Of a stretch of 12,462 bases of DNA, positions 7,216 through 12,462 are shown in pieces. The stretch's first letter is position 1. Each line of letters starts with the position of its first letter. Position numbers and translations under genes: made by a program. The notes under the pieces are model-generated. The model worked only from the letters and a program-made list of their open reading frames with translations, was not told the origin of the DNA and ran no database searches. This stretch comes from Candidatus Proteinoplasmatales archaeon SG8-5 (lineage in GTDB: Archaea > Thermoplasmatota > Thermoplasmata > SG8-5): assembly GCA_001595885.1 (NCBI GenBank), contig LSSH01000093.1:1-12462 (forward strand). The letters are read 5' to 3'.

Positions 7216-7223
7216 TTAAATAT
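7216..7223 (+). promoter_or_regulatory. TATA box of the MBL hydrolase gene
   Basis: TTAAATAT centred about 22 bp before the ATG at 7241, with no Shine-Dalgarno sequence, predicts a leaderless transcript. The same TTAAATAT word precedes the HD-domain gene at 11912. Confidence 0.55.
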
Positions 7224-7240
7224 TGTCAAAATCATCATTG

Positions 7241-7909
7241 ATGAAATCACCAGGGGTGAGGAATTTGCTCATAAAATGGCATGGACACGCTTGTTGGGAA
7301 ATCGAGAGTGCGGACGGATTGAAGATAGTCACTGACCCGCATGACGGGAAGGCAATAGGGATCAAGCCGCCGGTCGTGGAGGCCGACATCGTACTGATGA
7401 GCCACGACCATTTCGACCACAACTGCGACCGCATCGTGCAGGGCGCGAACAAGGAAGTGGTCACCGGTCCGGGGGCCAAGACGGTGAAGGGCATCCAGAT
7501 AAACGGCGTGCACAGCTATCACGACGAGGACGAGGGCTCGAAGCGCGGCGAGAACATCATGTTCAACTTCGAGGTGGACGGCATCAAGCTCTGCCACCTG
7601 GGAGACCTCGGCGAACAGCTGGACCGGACGCAGGTGGAAGGCCTCGGGGAGATAGACATCCTCTTCATCCCGGTGGGCGGCACGTTCACTGTCGACGCTG
7701 ACGGGGCATGGGATGTAATCAAGGCCCTGAACCCGAAGGTCGTCATACCAATGCACTTCCGCGTGGGCGGATTGTCCTTGTCAATAGCTCCAGTCGACGG
7801 CTTCCTCGAGAGGGCCGACCAGGACCTCATCACCCGTGTGGGCAACGAGATAGAGCTGACAAAGGAGGATATGCCCGGCGAGCAGCACATCTGGGTATTC
7901 TCGCTGTGA
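7241..7909 (+). CDS. MBL-fold metal-dependent hydrolase, UlaG-like
   Basis: Predicted cytoplasmic metallo-hydrolase of the small UlaG-like/Lactamase_B_3 branch of the metallo-beta-lactamase superfamily; the substrate is unknown. Seen, numbered from ATG 7241: WHGHACWEI (13-21) at the N-terminus, the metal-binding HDHFDH (55-60), His91 in GVHSYHD, Asp122 in HLGDLGE and His172 in IPMHF. These are the full set of two-metal ligands, so the enzyme should be active. The length (222 residues) is normal. The start is chosen at 7241 because an upstream TTG at 7223 overlaps the TATA box; GTG at 7256 is less likely because it would trim the first strand. It shares a divergent promoter region with the RAM-like gene, so co-regulation is possible but not shown. 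Confidence 0.9.
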   Translation: MKSPGVRNLLIKWHGHACWEIESADGLKIVTDPHDGKAIGIKPPVVEADIVLMSHDHFDHNCDRIVQGANKEVVTGPGAKTVKGIQINGVHSYHDEDEGSKRGENIMFNFEVDGIKLCHLGDLGEQLDRTQVEGLGEIDILFIPVGGTFTVDADGAWDVIKALNPKVVIPMHFRVGGLSLSIAPVDGFLERADQDLITRVGNEIELTKEDMPGEQHIWVFSL

Positions 7910-7943
7910 TAACTATCAGCCCTGAAGCCGAAAAAGGCGAAAC

Positions 7944-7950
7944 AATAATA
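7944..7950 (+). promoter_or_regulatory. TATA-like element before the 206-residue protein gene
   Basis: AATAATA centred about 35 bp before the ATG at 7982, which predicts a leader of about 10 nt. The match is weaker than those at 7216 and 11912. Confidence 0.35.
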
Positions 7951-7981
7951 CCTGGTTGACTTATCCAGTCTTGGTTCAGCC

Positions 7982-8602
7982 ATGGTTCATCAGTCTCCTG
8001 CGGAAACCAATGATGATGTCACATCAAACGAGCACTTTGAAGGGATGTTCGTCTACGGCAGGGTGTTCTGGAGCAGATTCCCGTTCCTCAAGGATCACCA
8101 TATCAAAACCGAGATCGATGGATTGATGACCGAGATGGTCCGGCTGGGCTACAGCGGTCCCGCCGCCATCCGTGAGATAAAGAAGGATGAAAGATATCCT
8201 CTGCAATATCTGGTTTATTATAACCAGGCCTTTGTGAACTTGTTCGGAGAGAGGGCCTTCGAGGAATTGGCAAGGGAATCGGCCAAGAAGAAGGGCATCA
8301 TCAGCACAATGGCGAGATGGGCCGGTACTCCTGAGGGCGCACTGGAAAGGGCACCGGATTCTTGGAAGAAATTCTATGCCTTCGGCAAACTGAGGACCGA
8401 GGTGACCGGCGAAGGTGAAGGTGTGATACGATTGTACGACGGCAGGGTCAACGAACTGTTTTGCAGATACCTGACCCATTATTTTGAAGGGATCGGGGAT
8501 GTCATTAACGTCCGGCTATCAGTCGAACACACGAAATGCGTCTTGAAGGGTGACGGCCACAGCGAATGGGAAATATCATGGGCATCTGACAAGGCCCCTT
8601 GA
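7982..8602 (+). CDS. Uncharacterised 206-residue protein, possible TIGR02265/DUF2378-like ligand-binding fold
   Basis: Function unknown. No signal peptide or membrane segment. From residue 19 the order of elements is: a short F-V-Y-G-R-V segment, a helix-rich region (about 28-115) with YNQAFVNLFGERAFEELARE, a charged loop, then a beta/alpha end: VTGEGEGVIRLYDG, helix NELFCRYLTHYFEGIGDVIN, VRLSVEHTKCVLKG, and a final SEWEISW strand. This order (helical first half, then a strand-helix-strand end closing in a W-containing strand) is reminiscent of the TIGR02265/DUF2378 family, related to heme-NO-binding and 4-vinyl-reductase-like domains. That link rests on layout only and has low confidence. 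No conserved His or Cys pair for heme is evident. ATG 7982 is the first Met; Met22 is an alternative start. Confidence 0.75.
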   Translation: MVHQSPAETNDDVTSNEHFEGMFVYGRVFWSRFPFLKDHHIKTEIDGLMTEMVRLGYSGPAAIREIKKDERYPLQYLVYYNQAFVNLFGERAFEELARESAKKKGIISTMARWAGTPEGALERAPDSWKKFYAFGKLRTEVTGEGEGVIRLYDGRVNELFCRYLTHYFEGIGDVINVRLSVEHTKCVLKGDGHSEWEISWASDKAP

Positions 8603-8611
8603 AACCATGTA

Positions 8612-8722
8612 TCAAGCCCCGGGCCTGAACCGGATGACGACATAGTCCATGCCGTTGAAGAAGGCGATGGACCAGCAATCGTCCCTGTGTCTCTTGCCGA
8701 CAATGCGAACCTTCTCTTTCAT
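8612..8722 (-). CDS. Candidate 36-residue small protein
   Basis: A short frame convergent with the preceding gene, ending 9 bp from its stop. It begins MKEKVRIVGKRH and ends in a hydrophobic DYVVIRF strand, suggesting a tiny two- or three-stranded basic protein. Evidence that it is coding: about three quarters of its codons end in G or C, as in neighbouring genes, although the surrounding DNA is AT-rich; a TATA box lies about 33 bp upstream; and GGTGAT, an archaeal Shine-Dalgarno word, lies 3 nt before the ATG, which is closer than usual. A longer in-frame version starting near 8824 crosses the TATA box and AT-rich DNA and is less likely. No family recognised. Confidence 0.5.
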   Translation of the reverse strand: MKEKVRIVGKRHRDDCWSIAFFNGMDYVVIRFRPGA

Positions 8723-8751
8723 CCTATCACCGATTAATATTAGCACCCGAT

Positions 8752-8758
8752 GATATAA
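8752..8758 (-). promoter_or_regulatory. TATA box of the small ORF
   Basis: On the minus strand the sequence is TTTATAT, about 33 bp before the ATG at 8722. Transcription would begin near 8730. Confidence 0.4.
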
Positions 8759-8762
8759 AAGG

Positions 8763-8917
8763 AGATTGGTACGGCCGTTTGTATAATACTTAAAGTTGTT
8801 GGTTCGGCGTCTTGTAAGGTTCAAGTTCGATTGTATTTCCAGTAATTATAAATTAAGGCAATCCCCAGTAGATACAAATTTAATTTTAAGTATAATTATA
8901 TTATTAACAAACTATAA
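8763..8917. other. AT-rich intergenic region
   Basis: About 155 bp without a supported gene, between the small ORF promoter and the end of the large minus-strand gene. The right part (about 8850-8917) is almost only A and T and probably holds the terminator of the minus-strand gene, with T-rich stretches on that strand. The left part has a TATA-like TATAATACTTAAAG (about 8782-8795) that could fire in either direction, but no reading frame or clear RNA structure follows it. Confidence 0.5.
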
Positions 8918-11608
8918 TCAGAGCCCTTCCATGTGCACTTTCACTTCCTCGACCCAATGCTTCATGCCCATCTCCTCCAGCATGGCGATGGCCCTGTCGA
9001 ACTCTTCCCTTGCCGTGTCCCTCTCCCCCCTTGCCTTGTGGAATCGGCCGTATTGTATGTGCAGGCCTGCCCTCTGCTGCTTGTCCTCTACCTGCTGCAG
9101 GAGTGTGTCGGTCTCCCTCAACTCCTCCTCGGCGGCAGCCAGGTCGTTCAGGTCTATGAGGACCTGTATCAGGCATATGCGGGCCATGGGCTCGACCCCC
9201 CGTGCACCTATCTCCACGGATTGGTCCACCGCGACCGTGGCGTGGGCCTTTGCGGTCTCCAGGTCCTCGATCTTGGCGTGGGCATATGCCAGGTTGATGT
9301 TCGTCTCTATGATGTTCCTCTTGCTGTCGGCCTCGAGGAACAGTGCAAGGGCCTTCTTGAGGTAATCGAGGGCCTTGGGCATGTCGCCCTTGTTCATGTG
9401 GACCTCGCCGATGTTGTAGTACCTCAGCCCTATACTGTACTTGTCGTCCATCATCCTCGATATCCTGAGGCCGCGCTCGAAGAGCTCCAGCGCCTTGTCC
9501 TGCTCGCCGGTGTCCCTGTATATGAGCCCGAGGTTGTTGAGGGATGACGATATCCCCCACTTGTCGCCTATCTTCTCGGCCATCTCGTTCGCGCGCATGA
9601 ACAGCTCCCTGGCCTCCTCGAACCGCCCCTGGTCGCGATAGACCAGGCCGATGTTGCTCAGTATCGGTATCGTGGGCGTTATCTTGCCTATCCCCTCATA
9701 GGTCTTCAGGGCCTTGTTTAGGTGCTCCAACGCTGTGTCATAGTCCCCCTTGAATATGTGGACCACCCCCAACACCTGGAGGGCCTTTGCCACGTGCAGC
9801 CGGGAACCCAGCTTCTCGGCGAGTGCCAGTCCCTGCGACGCGAACTCTATGGAATTGTCGAACTCGCCAGTCCTCAGGTTGACGCCGCCCTTGACGACCA
9901 GCAGGTCGGCCCTTTCGGGAACGTCCCTGTCCCCGATGAGCCCGAGGCCCTTGACGCACTCCTCCATCACGCCCTTGTAATCGCCCTGCTTCTCCAATAG
10001 GTTGGATATCTGGATGTGCAGGTCCGCCTTCTTCACGTCGTCCCTTTCAAGCCCGTAGGCCTCGTTGTAATGCTCGAGGGCGCCGTCCATCTCGCCGATG
10101 TGGGTGAGGACCTTCCCCAGGTTCTCGTGGATAGGCCTCTGTTCCTCCCCTTCCAGCATGCCCAGCGAGCTCCTGTAGAACCTGATGGCCTCCTCGTTGG
10201 CGAACCTCCCCCTCGCATTGTCGCCCGCCTTGACCAGGTATTCCTTGGCCTTCGCGTCCCCGGCCTCGTGATAGTGGTAGGCCAGGTCGCTGACCACCTC
10301 GTCCATCCTGTCGGTGTAGAGCTCCTCGAGGGTCTCGCCGATGACGCGATGGTACTCTCTCCGCAGCCCCTCGCTTATACCGTTGTAAAGGACCTCGTGG
10401 ACCTTTGCATGGTTGAACCTGTACTTGTCCTGGAGGAACAGGATGAGCTGATGGTTCTTCTCGATCTCGCTGAGGTTCCTGAGAAGCGTGATGCGGCGCA
10501 TCTCGGTGGTCCTCTCCAGTAGGTCCGTGGAGAACTCCTGGCCGATGACGGACGCGCATTCCAGCAGTTCCCTCTGCTCCTGGATAAGGCGGTCCAGCCT
10601 CCTCTTGACGACGTCATAGACCTTCGACGGGATGTCCAGGCCGTCAAGGTCGAGGACGAGCTCCCAGACACCGTCCTCCCCCGGGACCACGGCCCTGTTC
10701 TCGATCAATAGCTTAATGACCTCGAGCACGAAGAAGGGCGTGCCCTCGGTCTCCTTGTAGGCCTTCTCGAAGAAACCGTCGTCGAAGTTGATCTTACCCA
10801 AAGCAGAATTGATGATGCCCTTCGTATCCTCCGGACCCAGGCGCTGTAGCTCTATCCTCTCGAATAGGTGCTCGCGGCTCATGTTCTGCATCGAGGTCTC
10901 GAGCTGGTGGGGCCGCCCGTCCTCGCCGCGGATGACATCCTCCGGCCTGTAGGTTCCCAGGATGAGTATCCTCTCTTCCCTGGTGTTCCTTGCAAGATAA
11001 TGGAGAAGGTTCAGCGTGGTGGGGTCTGCCCACTGGAGGTCGTCAAGGAAAAGGAGGACAGGCCGCCTGGCTGAGGCCCTCCTCAGTCCCATCAGCACGT
11101 TGTCGAAGAGGTTCTCCTGCTTCATCTTCGGGTCGTCCACGAGGAACCTGCCGTCGTACTTCCCGGAATCCGTGAACCAGGACAGCTTCGGTACGGCGCC
11201 GGAGGCATCCTTCTCCTCCCCGGACCAATCGGCGTATCCGGGGCCGATCTCGGCAAGCGTCCGCCTCATGTCGTCGATGAGGAACTCGCTGTTCGTTCCC
11301 TTGATGACCGTGGCCAAAGAGGTCTCGCCCGCGGCCTGGATGAGAATTGTGTACTCGCCGTATCCCAGCGAGTTCAGGGCGCTACCGCCGGCCTTGTCCA
11401 TCATTGACAGCGAGTCCTGCACGAAGTTGCCCACGGCCTGCAGCATCCCGGCGAAGATGTCGGCGTCGAGCTCGGAGGCCTCCCTCTCCGCCTTGGCGAT
11501 GAGCATGCCGGCCTGGTTCATCAGGTAGGCGGACATCACCATGGGCGGCGGGTCTCCGGCAATGAGGTGCTCCATCCCGGCCTCCCTGAGCCCCGACTTG
11601 ACCGGCAT
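8918..11608 (-). CDS. STAND/AAA-type ATPase with TPR repeats, main part of a frameshifted gene lacking Walker A
   Basis: Large predicted signalling ATPase; the partner is unknown. Seen, numbered from the first available Met (11608): residues 22-126 are a longin/roadblock-like module; Walker B and following residues are VLLFLDDLQWAD (184-195), as in AAA_16/ATPases linked to adenylate cyclases and LuxR-type regulators; the sensor-like LILGTYRPED is at 215-224; a helical arm and winged-helix-like region cover about 250-430; TPR repeats cover about 440-880, with clear units near 611-640, 651-680, 691-720 and 731-760. No output domain (cyclase, HTH or kinase) is present. The reading frame continues upstream of the Met without a start to about 11641 (GWCLAESLEPL), where a break separates it from its N-terminal part (11643-11765). 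The Walker A loop is missing, so ATP binding is doubtful unless the break is an assembly error. Confidence 0.85.
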   Translation of the reverse strand: MPVKSGLREAGMEHLIAGDPPPMVMSAYLMNQAGMLIAKAEREASELDADIFAGMLQAVGNFVQDSLSMMDKAGGSALNSLGYGEYTILIQAAGETSLATVIKGTNSEFLIDDMRRTLAEIGPGYADWSGEEKDASGAVPKLSWFTDSGKYDGRFLVDDPKMKQENLFDNVLMGLRRASARRPVLLFLDDLQWADPTTLNLLHYLARNTREERILILGTYRPEDVIRGEDGRPHQLETSMQNMSREHLFERIELQRLGPEDTKGIINSALGKINFDDGFFEKAYKETEGTPFFVLEVIKLLIENRAVVPGEDGVWELVLDLDGLDIPSKVYDVVKRRLDRLIQEQRELLECASVIGQEFSTDLLERTTEMRRITLLRNLSEIEKNHQLILFLQDKYRFNHAKVHEVLYNGISEGLRREYHRVIGETLEELYTDRMDEVVSDLAYHYHEAGDAKAKEYLVKAGDNARGRFANEEAIRFYRSSLGMLEGEEQRPIHENLGKVLTHIGEMDGALEHYNEAYGLERDDVKKADLHIQISNLLEKQGDYKGVMEECVKGLGLIGDRDVPERADLLVVKGGVNLRTGEFDNSIEFASQGLALAEKLGSRLHVAKALQVLGVVHIFKGDYDTALEHLNKALKTYEGIGKITPTIPILSNIGLVYRDQGRFEEARELFMRANEMAEKIGDKWGISSSLNNLGLIYRDTGEQDKALELFERGLRISRMMDDKYSIGLRYYNIGEVHMNKGDMPKALDYLKKALALFLEADSKRNIIETNINLAYAHAKIEDLETAKAHATVAVDQSVEIGARGVEPMARICLIQVLIDLNDLAAAEEELRETDTLLQQVEDKQQRAGLHIQYGRFHKARGERDTAREEFDRAIAMLEEMGMKHWVEEVKVHMEGL

Positions 11609-11642
11609 CAGCGGTTCGAGGCTCTCGGCCAGGCACCAGCCG

Positions 11643-11765
11643 CTCGCCGCAGACGAGGAACGTGGAGCCCTTGCCTTCGAGGGCCGAGCCCAATGCCGTG
11701 CTCAACCTGTCGAGCTCCGCGCCCCTGCCGATGAGGTCTGGCTGCCTGAAAGCAGACTCTTCCAT
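11643..11765 (-). pseudogene. N-terminal fragment of the AAA/TPR gene, ending where Walker A should begin
   Basis: Starts at the ATG (minus strand, 11765), 25-30 bp after a TATA-like element. It encodes an opening of the AAA_16 type: PDLIGRGAELDRL, then GKGSTFLVCGE at residues 31-41. In this family that strand leads straight into the GxxGxGK[T/S] loop. Instead, after codon GAG (11645-11643) the frame runs into an unrelated sequence, while the neighbouring frame picks up GWCLAESLEPL, which is what should follow some 25-30 residues after Walker A. The simplest reading is a deletion whose length is not a multiple of three at about 11642. The shifted frame stays open to 11382, but those residues look non-native. 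Confidence 0.7.
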
Positions 11766-11788
11766 GGCGGGATAAATGGCTTGGGTGG

Positions 11789-11797
11789 GTAAAAGCG
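11789..11797 (-). promoter_or_regulatory. TATA-like element of the AAA/TPR gene
   Basis: On the minus strand this reads CGCTTTTAC, centred about 28 bp before the ATG at 11765. This is a modest match that fits a leaderless start and supports 11765 as the original start codon. Confidence 0.4.
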
Positions 11798-11911
11798 TTA
11801 TGCATCCTGCTTTCCGTAAACTAATGCTTGGCCAGCGCATGAGCGACGGCCCGACCAGGAAGGGCATCCTTGCATGTTGTACTACGGGCCGCCATTTGAC
11901 CGCGATTAGCC

Positions 11912-11919
11912 TTAAATAT
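11912..11919 (+). promoter_or_regulatory. TATA box of the HD-domain gene
   Basis: TTAAATAT centred about 28 bp before the ATG at 11944, the same word as at 7216. It lies in the 178-bp divergent region between the HD gene and the AAA/TPR gene. Confidence 0.55.
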
Positions 11920-11943
11920 GAAGCCGATACTGTTCTCCATCAC

Positions 11944-12462
11944 ATGGCGAGAATGGGATCACACACCCAGTTGAACCTTGAGAGGAAGATACTGAAGATG
12001 CTTTCGGGCAAGGCCCTGAAGACGGCGAAGCTGCTGTTCAGCGACGAGGAGGCCCAGTTCCTGCAGGACTACGCGAACACCGTGTCCATCAAGAGACTGC
12101 ATTACAACGACCACGGTCCGGTGCACATGCGGAAGGTCCTGCTGAACTCCCTGCTCCTCATGGACCTTCTCAACAAGGCGGGGGTGAAGTTCAGCCTGGA
12201 GAACGAGGGCATCGGCACCTTCGAGGACAGCAAGATAGCGGTAATTATGGCAGCCTTCCTTCACGACGTGGGGATGAGCGTGGGCCGGGAGACCCACGAG
12301 GTGGCGGGGACCTTCCTGGCAACGCCGATCATCGAGAGGTTCCTCGACACGCTGTACAGGGAGGAGCCCGGGAAGAAGGTGGTCCTGCGGTCGTTGATAA
12401 TCGAGGGCATGATAAGGCACATGGGCACCACCAACATACACTCCCTGGAGGCGGGCATCATA
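11944..12462 (+). CDS. HD-domain phosphohydrolase, cut by the window edge
   Basis: Predicted metal-dependent phosphohydrolase, soluble; the substrate (nucleotide or cyclic nucleotide) cannot be told. The 173 codons in the window have no stop, so the C-terminus is missing. Seen: helical N-terminal region, then NDHGPVHMRKV (55-65) with His57 and His61, helix 66-79, the HD pair in AFLHDVGM (His107, Asp108), His118 in GRETHE and His159 in MIRHMG. The final Asp of the H...HD...H...H...D pattern would be expected just past the right edge, after the SLEAGII segment. The start at 11944 is the first Met in frame; Met4 (11953) is an alternative. It is transcribed away from the AAA/TPR gene. Confidence 0.88.
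   Translation, partial: MARMGSHTQLNLERKILKMLSGKALKTAKLLFSDEEAQFLQDYANTVSIKRLHYNDHGPVHMRKVLLNSLLLMDLLNKAGVKFSLENEGIGTFEDSKIAVIMAAFLHDVGMSVGRETHEVAGTFLATPIIERFLDTLYREEPGKKVVLRSLIIEGMIRHMGTTNIHSLEAGII

Noticed and set aside
7102..7335. 77-codon plus-strand frame in the divergent promoter region
   Set aside because: It crosses the MBL promoter and start in another frame, and has no domain or coding-like composition.
7907..7918. Palindrome TGATAACTATCA at the end of the MBL gene
   Set aside because: Only a 5-bp AT-rich stem with a 2-base loop, too weak to call as a terminator.
8815..8840. tRNA-like T-loop (GGTTCAAGTTCGATT)
   Set aside because: The flanking bases do not form a T-stem and no anticodon or acceptor arm can be built around it.
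8796..9365. 189-codon plus-strand frame over the end of the ATPase gene
   Set aside because: Ser/Cys/Met-rich low-complexity product, antisense to well-formed TPR repeats.
11959..12441. 160-codon minus-strand frame opposite the HD gene
   Set aside because: The plus frame has a complete set of HD-domain metal ligands; the minus frame shows no recognisable domain and is a shadow.
1..12462. CRISPR array, transposon or integrated element
   Set aside because: No spaced direct repeats, transposase, integrase or terminal repeats were found on reading through the window.

Overview
The window looks like euryarchaeal chromosome, plausibly Thermoplasmatota; that assignment is inference from gene content and was not checked by search. 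Supporting points are an archaeal-type Thi4 with His in place of the sulfur-donor Cys, AT-rich TATA-like elements about 20-30 bp before many start codons (suggesting mostly leaderless transcripts), stand-alone Lrp/AsnC effector-domain-like protein, FN3 plus NosD-like surface protein, and archaeal HD phosphohydrolase. G/C-rich third codon positions are usual, and they create many long antisense shadow frames.

Layout: 1-692, RDD membrane protein with a Pro/Gln linker and zinc ribbon. 728-1513, Thi4 thiazole synthase. 1546-2233, a winged-helix-like protein whose stop codon sits on a TTTTAG site; the +1 frame continues without a stop through an AT-hook-like basic stretch into a second domain, so the two frames may be one gene (programmed +1 frameshift or an indel). 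2238-2585, a C-terminally short GNAT acetyltransferase. 2660-5650, a 996-residue anchored surface protein: unassigned beta-rich region, three FN3 domains, NosD-like beta-helix. A hairpin lies between this gene and the convergent 5732-7087 gene, which encodes four RAM-like modules without any HTH. Divergent from it is an MBL-fold hydrolase (7241-7909), followed by an unassigned 206-residue protein (7982-8602) and a convergent 36-residue small ORF (8612-8722).

The last third is a large minus-strand STAND/AAA-type ATPase with TPR repeats (8918-11765). It is broken near 11642: the N-terminal part stops just where the Walker A loop should begin, and the rest continues in another frame with Walker B intact. 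A longin/roadblock-like insert lies between those points. Divergent from it is an HD-domain phosphohydrolase cut by the right edge.

No rRNA, tRNA, CRISPR array, transposase or integrase was seen. The genes do not form one obvious pathway. The strongest candidates for something undescribed are the putative frameshifted DNA-binding gene, the Walker A-less ATPase with its inserted sensor-like domain, and the four-module RAM protein.
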